Assembly: GCA_002423435.1 (NCBI GenBank)
Contig: DIWE01000037.1
Coordinates: 210,054-274,053 of the forward strand
DNA length: 64,000 bases
Direction of reading: 5' to 3'
DNA from: Clostridiales bacterium UBA6114
GTDB taxonomy: Bacteria; Bacillota; Clostridia; Oscillospirales; Butyricicoccaceae
Shown: piece by piece, positions 1-8,973 of the stretch
Position numbering within the stretch: the first letter of the stretch is position 1
Layout of the letters: each line of letters starts with the position of its first letter
Program-made: the position numbers and the translations under genes
Notes under the pieces: model-generated
Database searches by the model: none
The model's input: only the letters and a program-made list of their open reading frames with translations
What the model was told of the DNA's origin: nothing

Positions 1-33
1 GGCCTTATCGACAAGGTCATCGACCACAGATAA
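1..33 (+). CDS. clpP: ATP-dependent Clp protease proteolytic subunit, C-terminal fragment
   Basis: Only the last ten codons and a TAA stop are inside the window. They read GLIDKVIDHR, which matches the usual ClpP C-terminus (a GLID-V core just before the stop). clpX follows 46 bases later, the standard clpP-clpX order of Firmicutes. ClpP is the serine peptidase barrel that degrades substrates unfolded by ClpX. The catalytic residues lie outside the window, so the call rests on this tail and the neighbour. Confidence 0.8.
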   Translation, partial: GLIDKVIDHR

Positions 34-79
34 ATTTTTACCTGCGCATCTTCCGCGCAGTTTTAGACGAGGTGTCACA

Positions 80-1396
80 ATGGCTGAAAAGAAGCCGGTC
101 CGCTGCTCTTTCTGCGGCAAGCCCCAAACCGACGCCAAACGCCTGATCGCAGGGCCGGGTGCCTATATCTGCGACGAGTGTGTGCGGCTTTGCATCGATA
201 TCATAAACGACGAACAGAGCTCGCCCGAGCAAAGAAGACCGCCAAACATGTTCTCTGAAGTGCAGAACCTGCCGAAGCCGAAGGAGCTCAAGGAGATTCT
301 TGACGAATATGTCATCGGTCAGGAAAACGCAAAAATCGCGCTTTCGGTTGCGGTGTACAATCACTATAAACGCATTTTCTTCGGAGACGAGGACGTCGAG
401 CTTCAGAAAAGCAATATACTGATGCTGGGGCCGACGGGCTCCGGCAAAACCCTTCTTGCGCAGACGCTTGCCAAAACGCTGAAGGTTCCGTTTGCGATCG
501 CCGACGCGACGACCCTGACCGAGGCGGGATACGTCGGAGAGGATGTTGAAAATATTCTTCTGCGCCTGATTCAGGCGGCGGATTACGATATTGAACGCGC
601 CGAGCGCGGAATCATTTATATCGACGAGATCGACAAAATCGCCCGCAAGAGCGAGAACCCTTCGATCACTAGGGATGTGAGCGGCGAGGGCGTTCAGCAG
701 GCGCTCCTAAAGCTTCTGGAGGGGACAGTCGCGAACGTTCCTCCCCAGGGCGGCAGAAAGCACCCGCATCAGGAGTTTATCCAGATCAATACGCAGAACA
801 TCCTCTTTATCTGCGGGGGAGCGTTTGACGGCATCGATAAGATCATTGAAAAACGTATCGGGAAAAACGGTCTCGGGTTCGGCGCAGTGGTCGAGAGCCG
901 CAAGGAAAAAAATATCGGCGAGGTCTTAAACCAGATCGAACCGCACGATATTCTGAAATTCGGGCTGATTCCCGAGCTTGTCGGAAGGCTTCCGATCGTT
1001 GTCGCGCTTGAATCGCTTGACAGGCAGGCGCTGATCAAAATACTGACCGAGCCGAAAAATGCGCTTGTGCGCCAGTTTCAGAAGCTTTTTGCCCTCGACG
1101 ACGTGGAGCTCGTCTTCAAACCGGAAGCGCTCGAGGCGATCGCCGATAAAACGATCCGGCGCAATACCGGCGCAAGAGGCCTCCGCTCGGTGCTGGAGGA
1201 ACTGATGACCACGGTCATGTTCGAAACGCCGTCGGACCCGACCGTGACACGAGTAACCATTACCCGTGAATCGGTGGCCGAGAAGGGCTTTCCCGTGGAA
1301 ATCGAAAAGAATCCGGACAAGAAACTCCTAAAGCCGGTCGCACCGCAAAAGAGCCCCGCGCTCCGGCCGAAAAGGGAAACCGGAAGCGTATCCTGA
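80..1396 (+). CDS. clpX: ATP-dependent Clp protease ATP-binding subunit ClpX
   Basis: ClpX is a hexameric AAA+ unfoldase in the cytoplasm that recognises tagged proteins and threads them into ClpP. The 438-residue length is normal for the family. The N-terminal zinc-binding domain shows CSFC (Cys9, Cys12) and CDEC (Cys31, Cys34). Walker A GPTGSGKT is at about residues 117-124 and Walker B IIYIDEIDK at about 178-187. The ATG is preceded by GAGGTG at a good distance. It follows clpP and precedes lon, a protein quality-control cluster common in Clostridia. A terminator at 1466-1500 separates it from lon. Confidence 0.98.
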   Translation: MAEKKPVRCSFCGKPQTDAKRLIAGPGAYICDECVRLCIDIINDEQSSPEQRRPPNMFSEVQNLPKPKELKEILDEYVIGQENAKIALSVAVYNHYKRIFFGDEDVELQKSNILMLGPTGSGKTLLAQTLAKTLKVPFAIADATTLTEAGYVGEDVENILLRLIQAADYDIERAERGIIYIDEIDKIARKSENPSITRDVSGEGVQQALLKLLEGTVANVPPQGGRKHPHQEFIQINTQNILFICGGAFDGIDKIIEKRIGKNGLGFGAVVESRKEKNIGEVLNQIEPHDILKFGLIPELVGRLPIVVALESLDRQALIKILTEPKNALVRQFQKLFALDDVELVFKPEALEAIADKTIRRNTGARGLRSVLEELMTTVMFETPSDPTVTRVTITRESVAEKGFPVEIEKNPDKKLLKPVAPQKSPALRPKRETGSVS

Positions 1397-1465
1397 TATT
1401 TCCCCAGATAAAGCCCGGTTTCTTTGGGGCGTATCAAAGTATCTCTTTGACTTAGTCTTCAATCA

Positions 1466-1500
1466 TGCCAGGCTCTTTCGGAGCCTGGCATTGTTGTTTT
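1466..1500 (+). terminator. Rho-independent terminator after clpX
   Basis: A perfect 10-bp stem (TGCCAGGCTC paired with GAGCCTGGCA, 1466-1490) closes a TTTCG loop and is followed by TTGTTGTTTT. It ends the clpP-clpX transcript. Confidence 0.9.
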
Positions 1501-1524
1501 GAACCCCGAACTTATTTTGTTCTA

Positions 1525-1553
1525 TTGCAAATATTTTCCCTATATACTATAAT
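1525..1553 (+). promoter_or_regulatory. Predicted sigma-A promoter of lon
   Basis: TTGCAA (1525-1530) is separated by 17 bases from TATAAT (1548-1553) in an AT-rich stretch after the clpX terminator. This leaves a leader of about 120 bases before the GTG start of lon, in which I see no clear CIRCE or other operator. Confidence 0.7.
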
Positions 1554-1680
1554 TTATTAATATGGCGTTTCTTACACGCATTTTAACAAAGCAAAAATTT
1601 CATGGCTCGTTTGAAAACTGTATGGTAAGAATATCATAATAATGATAATGCGGGCTTATGAAATGGAAGGAGTGATATAA

Positions 1681-4131
1681 GTGTCGGAGCTTTATAATAT
1701 AAATTCGAATCCGCCGCACATGCCGCTTTTGCCGCTCAGAGGATTGACGATTTTCCCGAATATGCTTCTTAATTTTGACGTCGGACGCGAGAAGTCCATC
1801 AAGGCGCTCGAATACGCGATGCACAACAACCAGCTTATCTTCCTGGTCGCGCAAAGGGATATCCGCACCGATACGCCAAAGCTTTCCGATCTCTACAAAA
1901 CGGGCGCCGTTTCGAGAGTGCGCCAGCTTCTGCGGCTTCCGGGCGACAATATCCGGGTGCTTGTCGAGGGGATTGAGCGCGCCCATGTCGAAAACATTTT
2001 AAGCGAGGACCCTTTTTTCCTGGTCGAAGCCGTGCTGGATACCGAGCAGCCGCTGAAAATCAGTCCTACTAAGAAGGAGGCGCTTTTGCGCCAGACGCAG
2101 AAGCTGTTTGAGGAATATTCGCAGTATGCGCCGAAAATGACCGACGATACCCTCCTGCAGGTGATCTCGGCGGACAATATCGGCTTTCTGGCCGACTTTA
2201 TCGTGCAGAACATCGCCGTCCGCCACGCGGATAAGCAGGCGGTTTTGGACGAAATGCACCCGGTGCGGAGAATTCGCCTCGTCATGAGCCTTTTAAGCCG
2301 CGAGACGGAGATTCTGAAGGTGGAAAGCAATATCCAGAACAAGGTGACGGTGCAGATCGACAAAAACCAGAAGGATTATTACCTGCGCGAGCAGATGAAG
2401 GTCATCCAGGAGGAGCTCGGCGACCACGACGACGTAAGCGCCGAGGTGGAGGAATATTTAAGCCGGATCGAAGAGCTCCGCCTGCCGGAGGAAATGACGA
2501 AAAAGCTCACAAACGAGGCCTATCGCCTTTCAAAGCTGCAATATACCTCGCCCGAGAGCGGGATTATCCGGACCTATCTCGACATCTGTCTGGATCTGCC
2601 CTGGAATAAAACAACGAAGGAACGCATCGATCTCGCGGCGGCGGCGCGAATCTTAGACCGCGACCACTACGGCCTTACGAAGGTCAAGGAGCGCATCCTG
2701 GAGTTTCTCGCCGTAAAGAAGCTGTCAAACGGGCTCGGCGGGCAGATTTTGTGTCTTGTAGGCCCTCCCGGCATCGGGAAAACGTCGATCGCCAAATCGG
2801 TGGCGCACGCGATGGGCCGCAATTACGCCAGACTTTCGCTCGGCGGAGTCCGCGACGAGGCGGATATCCGAGGCCACAGAAAAACCTATATCGGCGCGAT
2901 GCCGGGAAGGATCATCACCGCGATCAGCCAGGCCGGCAGCAAAAACTGCCTGATTCTGCTCGACGAAATCGACAAGCTCGGCAACGATTTCCGCGGGGAC
3001 CCTGCCTCGGCCCTTTTAGAGGTGCTCGACACCGAACAAAACAGTGCGTTTCGCGATCATTTTGTCGAACTGCCCTTTGATTTATCCTCTGTTTTGTTCA
3101 TTACAACTGCAAATACGACCGAAACGATCTCCCGTCCGCTTTTGGACCGCATGGAGATTATTGAGCTTTCCGGTTATATCGACGAGGAAAAGCTCCAGAT
3201 CGCAAAACGCCACCTGATCCCGAAGCAGCTGAAAAAGCACGGCCTTTCCAAAACGCAGCTCAAGATCGACGACGAGGCGCTGCGGCACATGATCTCGGAG
3301 TATACGAGGGAGGCGGGCGTCAGGAAGCTTGAAAACGAAATTGCCCGCATCTGCCGAAAGGCCGCGAAGATGCTCGCGTCGGGCGAGGCCAAAAAGCTCC
3401 GCGTCGCAAAGGGGGATCTCGACGGCTACCTCGGTGTGCCGAAATACAAGCAGGGCAAGCTTTTGGAAAGTAACGAGATCGGCGTGATAAACGGTCTCGC
3501 CTGGACGAGTACGGGCGGCGAGCTTCTGGAAGTGGAGGTCAATGTTCTCGATGGCTCGGGGAAGCTGGAGCTTACCGGAAATCTGGGCGACGTGATGAAA
3601 GAATCGGGTAAGGCCGCGCTCTCCTATATCCGCAGCCGGACAAACGCGCTCGGAATCGATCATGAGTTTTATAAAAACCGCGACATGCATATCCATTTCC
3701 CCGAAGGGGCGATCCCGAAGGACGGACCGTCCGCCGGCATCGCCACTGCCTCTGCGATGATCTCGGCGCTGACAAACGTCCCGGCGGACAAAAGCGTCGC
3801 GATGACCGGGGAAATCACGCTCCGGGGCAGAGTGCTGCCGATCGGCGGCTTAAAGGAAAAGACCATGGCGGCTTTCCGCGCCGGCATTAAAACGGTGATC
3901 ATCCCGGAAGAAAACCTGCCGGACCTCGACGAAATCGACCCGACCGTGCGCGCTGCGCTGCGCTTTGTGCCGGTCTCCCATATGGATCAGGTTTTGCCGG
4001 AGATCCTTGTGCAAGGTTCTCCCAAGCTTGCGCGGGGGCAGGAGGGGCAGTCAAAGGAGCCCGTGTCCGCGCAGTCGATCCCCGTCCCGAAGGACCATGG
4101 GCAAAAAGACATTCAGTCGATCAGGCAGTAG
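1681..4131 (+). CDS. lon: ATP-dependent endopeptidase Lon
   Basis: Lon is a soluble AAA+ serine protease that degrades damaged and regulatory proteins. At 816 residues it is full length: an N-terminal LON substrate domain (about 15-205), Walker A GPPGIGKT (361-368), Walker B ILLDEIDKL (about 426-434) and a C-terminal protease domain. The catalytic dyad is visible as Ser684 in PKDGPSAG and Lys727 in GGLKEKT, 43 residues apart as in E. coli Lon (Ser679/Lys722). The GTG start has AAGGAG just upstream. It has its own promoter and is closely followed by engB, the frequent lon-engB pairing of Firmicutes. Confidence 0.98.
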   Translation: MSELYNINSNPPHMPLLPLRGLTIFPNMLLNFDVGREKSIKALEYAMHNNQLIFLVAQRDIRTDTPKLSDLYKTGAVSRVRQLLRLPGDNIRVLVEGIERAHVENILSEDPFFLVEAVLDTEQPLKISPTKKEALLRQTQKLFEEYSQYAPKMTDDTLLQVISADNIGFLADFIVQNIAVRHADKQAVLDEMHPVRRIRLVMSLLSRETEILKVESNIQNKVTVQIDKNQKDYYLREQMKVIQEELGDHDDVSAEVEEYLSRIEELRLPEEMTKKLTNEAYRLSKLQYTSPESGIIRTYLDICLDLPWNKTTKERIDLAAAARILDRDHYGLTKVKERILEFLAVKKLSNGLGGQILCLVGPPGIGKTSIAKSVAHAMGRNYARLSLGGVRDEADIRGHRKTYIGAMPGRIITAISQAGSKNCLILLDEIDKLGNDFRGDPASALLEVLDTEQNSAFRDHFVELPFDLSSVLFITTANTTETISRPLLDRMEIIELSGYIDEEKLQIAKRHLIPKQLKKHGLSKTQLKIDDEALRHMISEYTREAGVRKLENEIARICRKAAKMLASGEAKKLRVAKGDLDGYLGVPKYKQGKLLESNEIGVINGLAWTSTGGELLEVEVNVLDGSGKLELTGNLGDVMKESGKAALSYIRSRTNALGIDHEFYKNRDMHIHFPEGAIPKDGPSAGIATASAMISALTNVPADKSVAMTGEITLRGRVLPIGGLKEKTMAAFRAGIKTVIIPEENLPDLDEIDPTVRAALRFVPVSHMDQVLPEILVQGSPKLARGQEGQSKEPVSAQSIPVPKDHGQKDIQSIRQ

Positions 4132-4139
4132 GTGGCGCG

Positions 4140-4718
4140 TTGAATGTAAACAATGTGGAATTTGTAAGATCGGCGGCGACGGAGGCCGACTTTCCGACAG
4201 ACCGCCTTTTGCAGATCGTCTTTTTGGGCCGCTCGAACGTCGGTAAATCTTCAGTGATCAACAAACTCTTAAACCGGAAAAACCTCGCGTACATCGGCAG
4301 CTCGCCAGGAAAAACGGCGCATATCAACTTTTTCCTGATCGACCGCAGGGTCTATTTCGTCGACGTGCCCGGCTACGGCTTTGCCAAGGTGGCGAAGTCG
4401 GAAAAAGAGCGCTGGGGTCTTCTGCTGGAGCGGTACTTTGCCTCTGGCGGCGTTTCGTTCGGCGTTTTGATCGTCGACATGCGCCATCGCCCGACCGCGG
4501 ACGATATCCTGATGGCGGACTGGTTTTTTAAGACGGGCGTCCCGTTTCTGGTGGTTATGAACAAGGCGGACAAATTAAAGCCGTCGGAGCGCGGCCCCGC
4601 GACCGGCCTGATCCGCCAAACGCTTCATACCGCGGAACATATAAAGCTGATTCCGTTTTCAGCGGTGACCGGAGAGGGTCGGCTCGATCTGCTCTCTGAA
4701 ATAAATAATTTGAGGTGA
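4140..4718 (+). CDS. engB: Ribosome biogenesis GTP-binding protein EngB/YsxC
   Basis: EngB is an essential GTPase that acts in late assembly of the 50S ribosomal subunit. The 192-residue protein shows the G1 P-loop GRSNVGKSS (about 30-38), the G3 motif DVPGYGFA, the G4 motif NKADK and the G5-like FSAVTG near the C-terminus. It starts with TTG eight bases after the lon stop, so the two are probably co-transcribed. The next gene begins about five bases after its stop. Confidence 0.95.
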   Translation: MNVNNVEFVRSAATEADFPTDRLLQIVFLGRSNVGKSSVINKLLNRKNLAYIGSSPGKTAHINFFLIDRRVYFVDVPGYGFAKVAKSEKERWGLLLERYFASGGVSFGVLIVDMRHRPTADDILMADWFFKTGVPFLVVMNKADKLKPSERGPATGLIRQTLHTAEHIKLIPFSAVTGEGRLDLLSEINNLR

Positions 4719-4723
4719 TCTTT

Positions 4724-5482
4724 GTGAAGTACATCCGGGTAAAGAAAGGGCAGGACGTATTTTGGGCGGTGCTTTCGGGTGATAAAGTAAATGTGCTGAA
4801 AAATGCGCCATACTTTGGGATAAATTACAGCGGTCAGGTGCTGAGCCTTTCGGAGGTAACGCTGCTTGCCCCGTGTGAGCCGTCGAAAATTGTCGCCGTC
4901 GGTCAAAACTACCGGGACCATGTGCTGGAGCTCGGACATGAGATTCCCGATCATCCGATCATTTTTATAAAGCCGCCGACGGCGGTAAACGACCCGGAGG
5001 GCAAAATCATGCTTCCGGATACGTCAAAACGCGTCGATTACGAAGGCGAACTCGCCTTTGTGATCAAAAAGGACGCCTACCGGGTAAAAAGAGAAAGCGC
5101 TTTTGATTTCGTGTTCGCCTATACTTGCTTAAACGACGTGACGGCGCGCGATCTCCAGTCGCTCGACGGCCAGTGGTCGCGCGCGAAATCCTTTGACTCC
5201 TTTTCCCCGATCGGCCCTTGCCTTGTCGACGGTTTGGACCCGCTAAACCTGAAAGTGGAAACCCGCTTAAACGGGGAGTTAAAGCAGTCGTCCAGAACCG
5301 GAGAATTCATATTCGACATCCCCTGCCTCATTGAATTTATCACCGACTGCATGACGCTTAAAGCCGGCGACGTCGTTACGACCGGCACTCCGATGGGCGT
5401 CGGGCCGATGAAGAGCGGCGACGTCGTCGAGGTGGAGATCGAGGGTATCGGCGTTCTCAAAAACCATGCCGTAGAGAGATAA
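4724..5482 (+). CDS. Fumarylacetoacetate hydrolase family protein
   Basis: This is a metal-dependent C-C bond hydrolase, decarboxylase or isomerase of the FAH superfamily acting on small 2-oxo acids; the substrate cannot be told from sequence. Motifs include AVGQNYRDHV, the metal-binding DYEGEL, NDVTARDLQ, KSFDSFSPIGP and the C-terminal TGTPMGVG. I prefer GTG 4724 (reading VKYIRVKKG) over the in-frame GTG at 4715, because GAGGTG at 4712-4717 is then a well-spaced ribosome-binding site. The length, 252 residues, is typical. It is probably co-transcribed with lon-engB and lysA. Confidence 0.9.
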   Translation: MKYIRVKKGQDVFWAVLSGDKVNVLKNAPYFGINYSGQVLSLSEVTLLAPCEPSKIVAVGQNYRDHVLELGHEIPDHPIIFIKPPTAVNDPEGKIMLPDTSKRVDYEGELAFVIKKDAYRVKRESAFDFVFAYTCLNDVTARDLQSLDGQWSRAKSFDSFSPIGPCLVDGLDPLNLKVETRLNGELKQSSRTGEFIFDIPCLIEFITDCMTLKAGDVVTTGTPMGVGPMKSGDVVEVEIEGIGVLKNHAVER

Positions 5483-5504
5483 AACGACTAAAGGAGAAAA
5501 ATCG

Positions 5505-6806
5505 ATGTTTGTGTCAGACTGCCTGTCTGTAAACGGAGCCGGCCACCTTGCTATAGGAGGGCTTGATACGGTCGAGCTCGCGCGCGAATACGGCACCCCG
5601 CTCTATCTGATGGACGAGGACTACATAAGGAGCGCCTGCCGCATGTATCAAACGGCACTGACCGACTGCGTGGGCGGCAACAGCCTTGTCGCTTACGCGA
5701 GCAAAGCGTTCTGCTGCGCATACATGTACCGCCTATTAAAGGAAGAAAGGTGCGGCGCCGACATCGTGTCGGGAGGCGAGCTTTATACCGCGATCAGAGC
5801 GGGTTTTCCGACGGACAGGCTCCTGTTCCACGGAAACAACAAAACGGAAGACGAACTGAAAATGGCGCTGCACCATAATGTCGGACGCATCGTCGTCGAC
5901 AACTGCGAAGAGCTTCATACACTAAACGCCCTTGCCAGGGAACAGGGAAAGATCGCCCGGATCCTGTTTCGTATAAAGCCCGGCGTCGACGCGCACACCC
6001 ATAAGTTCATCCAGACCGGGCAGATCGATTCCAAATTCGGCGTCGCCCTGGAAAACGGGGAGGCCTATCAGATCATCCGGGAATCCTTAAAGCTCGACAA
6101 TATCCGGCTCATGGGGATCCACTGCCATATCGGGTCGCAGATTTTCGACACCGAACCCTTTGCCCTCGCTGCTAAAATTATGATGGGCTTTATCGCAAAG
6201 GTCCGGGACGGGCTCGGCTATGAGCTCAAAGAATTAAACCTCGGCGGCGGCTTCGGAATCCAGTATCTGCCGTCTCATGACCCCAAAACACCGGCGCAGA
6301 ATCTCGCCGCCTTGGCTGACGCGATCAAAAAAGCGGCGGGGGAGTACGCGCTATCCATGCCGCGCGTCATCATCGAGCCCGGCCGCTCGATCGTCGGACC
6401 GGCCGGCATCACGGTCTACAGGGTCGGCGCCGTCAAGGAGATCAAGGGCGTGCGCACCTATGTCTCGGTAGACGGAGGCATGACCGACAACCCCCGCTAT
6501 GCGCTCTACGAGTCGGAGTATGAGGTGCTATCCGCCGCGGATGCCGACGGTGAACGCTCGCTTTTATGCACCGTTGCCGGAAAATGCTGCGAAAGCGGCG
6601 ACCTGATCGCAAAGGACGTGCTCATCCAGACGGTAGAGGCGGGCGATTACCTCGCGGTTCTTGCGACGGGCGCTTACAACTACTCGATGGCGTCAAACTA
6701 CAACCGCGTCCCGCGCCCGCCCGTCGTCATGGTCGGCGGCGGAAAGGCAAAGGTCGTCGTCCGCCGGGAAAGCTATGAAAACCTGGTACAAAACGACATC
6801 CTATAG
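5505..6806 (+). CDS. lysA: Diaminopimelate decarboxylase
   Basis: LysA is the PLP enzyme that decarboxylates meso-diaminopimelate to L-lysine, the last step of lysine synthesis. The PLP lysine is Lys67 in YASKAFCC, the phosphate-binding glycine loop is GGGFG, and the active-site Cys362 lies in CCESGDL, with the EPGRSIVGPAG segment in the barrel. The 433-residue length is normal. AAAGGAG precedes the ATG. dapA and dapB of the same pathway are at 41-42.8 kb in the window but form a separate transcription unit. Confidence 0.97.
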   Translation: MFVSDCLSVNGAGHLAIGGLDTVELAREYGTPLYLMDEDYIRSACRMYQTALTDCVGGNSLVAYASKAFCCAYMYRLLKEERCGADIVSGGELYTAIRAGFPTDRLLFHGNNKTEDELKMALHHNVGRIVVDNCEELHTLNALAREQGKIARILFRIKPGVDAHTHKFIQTGQIDSKFGVALENGEAYQIIRESLKLDNIRLMGIHCHIGSQIFDTEPFALAAKIMMGFIAKVRDGLGYELKELNLGGGFGIQYLPSHDPKTPAQNLAALADAIKKAAGEYALSMPRVIIEPGRSIVGPAGITVYRVGAVKEIKGVRTYVSVDGGMTDNPRYALYESEYEVLSAADADGERSLLCTVAGKCCESGDLIAKDVLIQTVEAGDYLAVLATGAYNYSMASNYNRVPRPPVVMVGGGKAKVVVRRESYENLVQNDIL

Positions 6807-6810
6807 ACCA

Positions 6811-6838
6811 CCCCAAACAAACTGTCGTTTGCTTGGGG
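6811..6838. repeat. Inverted repeat after lysA
   Basis: CCCCAAACAAAC and GTTTGCTTGGGG form an imperfect 12-bp stem just after the lysA stop. There is no U-tract, so it is a weak terminator at best. A second, shorter stem (CCGCAAAAT with ATTTTACGG) follows. The 150-base gap up to the next gene contains nothing else I can identify. Confidence 0.5.
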
Positions 6839-6959
6839 ACCCCGAAAACCACCCCGCAAAATACAATTTTACGGGAGACCCGATAGCGATCCTGTAAAAA
6901 CCCAGCTCGGACCCGATCAAAGTCACCTTTTGTAAACTGAAACCTCGGGAGGAATCCAA

Positions 6960-7646
6960 TTGTTTTTTAGCAGATTCAATTTCTTTGATTTGCTGTACAA
7001 CATTCCGGCCGTTTTAATCTGCATAACCGTGCACGAGTTTTCGCACGGCTATGCGGCGTACCGATTCGGCGACCTGACGGCGAAGGAATCCGGGCGTTTA
7101 AGCCTGAATCCTTTGCGGCATATCGATCTTTTAGGCTTTATCTGCCTGATTTTGTTCCGCTTCGGCTGGGCAAAGCCGGTTCCCGTCAGCTTCGGCTATC
7201 TGAAAAATCCGCAGCGCGACATGGCGCTGATCGCCGCGGCGGGGCCCGCGTCGAACGCCGTCCTCGCCTTCTTTCTGATCCTTGTCTCGACGACCGTTTA
7301 TGTTCTCGTTCCGAGCGGGCGGGTCGTGGTGTACATCTGCCAATTTCTCTATGTCACGGCGATCATCAGCGTCGGGCTTGCCGTCTTCAACCTGATCCCG
7401 GTTTATCCTCTAGACGGCTCGCGCATTTTCATGCCGCTTTTTTCGAGCAAAACCCAGGCGTTTTTGATGAACAACGCGCAGATCATTCAGATCATCATGA
7501 TCGTCCTGTTGTTTATGGGATATTTGTCGACGCCGCTTTCTTTCCTGAGCGGTCTGATCCTGAAAATGATTGTTTTTATCGTAAACCTGATCTTCCGCAT
7601 GTTTGGAACTGACGCAAGCTTCCTGTTTCGTGTCTTCGGAGTCTGA
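6960..7646 (+). CDS. Site-2 protease family (M50) membrane metalloprotease
   Basis: An integral-membrane zinc protease of the S2P/M50 family. The zinc motif is HEFSH (residues 25-29) in the first membrane segment; the third ligand is Asp152 in PVYPLDGSR. Several more hydrophobic segments follow, making 228 residues, the size of the short YwhC/Rv-type members without PDZ or CBS domains. Substrates are unknown. It starts with TTG after GGGAGGAAT. The order M50 protease, scpA, scpB is widely conserved in Firmicutes, and the genes here nearly abut. Confidence 0.93.
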   Translation: MFFSRFNFFDLLYNIPAVLICITVHEFSHGYAAYRFGDLTAKESGRLSLNPLRHIDLLGFICLILFRFGWAKPVPVSFGYLKNPQRDMALIAAAGPASNAVLAFFLILVSTTVYVLVPSGRVVVYICQFLYVTAIISVGLAVFNLIPVYPLDGSRIFMPLFSSKTQAFLMNNAQIIQIIMIVLLFMGYLSTPLSFLSGLILKMIVFIVNLIFRMFGTDASFLFRVFGV

Positions 7647-7648
7647 GG

Positions 7649-8386
7649 ATGGAAAACGTAACCTTCCACCTGCCTGTTTTTGAGGGGCCGCTCGACCTGC
7701 TCTTGCATCTGATTGCGAAAAACAAGCTGAACATCTGCGATATTCCGATTTCCGAGATCCTGGATCAGTACATGGAGTACTTGGACGCGATGCAGGAGAT
7801 GAATCTCGAGGTCGCGAGCGAATTTATCGCGATGGCGGCGCAGCTCATGTATATCAAATCGAAAATGCTCCTCCCGAACGAAAAAGACGAGGATGATGAG
7901 GACCCGCGCGCCCACCTTGTCGAAATTCTCCTCGATTATCAGCGCTTCAAGGAGGTATCCGCGGACTTCTTCTCAAAGCGGGCCGAGACGGGGCGCAATG
8001 TGTTCGTCAAGGAACCCGAGCCGCTCGAACGGAAAAAGGGCTACGAGGGCGTACATAAAAAAGAAGAGCTTCTCACCGCGCTTTTGGCGCTCGTAGCCCG
8101 TTCCGGGCGCAAGCTCCCGCCGCCGATCAGCGCGTTTTCAGGGATTGTCGGCAGGGAAGCGGCGCCCGTGGAAGAACGTGTCATGAAGCTTTTGGCTCTT
8201 TTTGACAAGCAGGGCCAGGTCAGTTTTCTGGATTTTATCTCGTCGTCGAGGAACCGCTCCGAGATGATCGCAGGTTTTCTCGCCGTTTTGGAGCTTTCCA
8301 AAATCCACAGGATCACGATCGATGATTTAAGCTCGGACTATCTGATAAAACCCGCGGATCAACAGGGAATAGGAGCGGATGGGTGA
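7649..8386 (+). CDS. scpA: Segregation and condensation protein A
   Basis: ScpA is the kleisin subunit that bridges the SMC dimer in the condensin complex that compacts and segregates the chromosome. The N-terminus (FEGPLDLLLHLI) is the SMC-neck-binding helix typical of the family. The middle is variable and charged, and the C-terminal winged helix ends near residue 240. The 245-residue length is normal. It starts two bases after the M50 gene and is followed six bases later by scpB. Confidence 0.95.
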   Translation: MENVTFHLPVFEGPLDLLLHLIAKNKLNICDIPISEILDQYMEYLDAMQEMNLEVASEFIAMAAQLMYIKSKMLLPNEKDEDDEDPRAHLVEILLDYQRFKEVSADFFSKRAETGRNVFVKEPEPLERKKGYEGVHKKEELLTALLALVARSGRKLPPPISAFSGIVGREAAPVEERVMKLLALFDKQGQVSFLDFISSSRNRSEMIAGFLAVLELSKIHRITIDDLSSDYLIKPADQQGIGADG

Positions 8387-8392
8387 AATACT

Positions 8393-8965
8393 TTGGATAT
8401 TCATGAAATAGAATCGGCCATTGAGGGCATACTATTCGCGTCCGGCGATCCCGTTTCCATGGACAAGCTTTGCGCGGTCCTGGACTTAGACCGCCAAACG
8501 CTCGAAAAAATCTCACAGAATCTTTCGGACTACTACCGCTTTAACCGCCGGGGGATTGAGCTTAGGCGCCTTGAAAACAGCCTGCAGCTGTGTACAAGGC
8601 CGGAATACGCCGACTATATCGTAAAGGCCCTTGAAACAAGACGCCCGCCGATGCTGTCCGGCGCCGCGCTGGAGGTCCTTTCAATCGTCGCTTACCGCCA
8701 GCCCGTGACCCGAGCCTACATTGAGCAGGTGAGGGGCGTCGACAGCTCGGGGACCGTATCCACGCTTTTAGAAAAGGAACTGATCGAAGAATGCGGGAAG
8801 CTGGACGTTCCGGGCCGGCCCACGCTTTTTCGGACAACGGATGGCTTCCTTCGCGCCTTCGGGCTTTCTTCAATCAAGGAACTGCCCGACCTTTCCGACA
8901 CTGAGGGGGAAGAGGGTGACCAGCTATCTTTGCTTTTTTCTTCACAACAACGCTCGGAAGAATAG
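8393..8965 (+). CDS. scpB: Segregation and condensation protein B
   Basis: ScpB forms a dimer of tandem winged-helix domains that binds the ScpA kleisin. The sequence shows the family's ALEVLSIVAYRQPVTRAYIE block and the GRPTLFRTTDGFLRAFGL block. The 190-residue length is typical. The start is TTG (8393) after a GGAGCGGATGGGTG ribosome-binding region. The C-terminal coding region overlaps what appears to be the translation start region of the next gene. Confidence 0.95.
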   Translation: MDIHEIESAIEGILFASGDPVSMDKLCAVLDLDRQTLEKISQNLSDYYRFNRRGIELRRLENSLQLCTRPEYADYIVKALETRRPPMLSGAALEVLSIVAYRQPVTRAYIEQVRGVDSSGTVSTLLEKELIEECGKLDVPGRPTLFRTTDGFLRAFGLSSIKELPDLSDTEGEEGDQLSLLFSSQQRSEE

Positions 8966-8973
8966 TCCTTGTT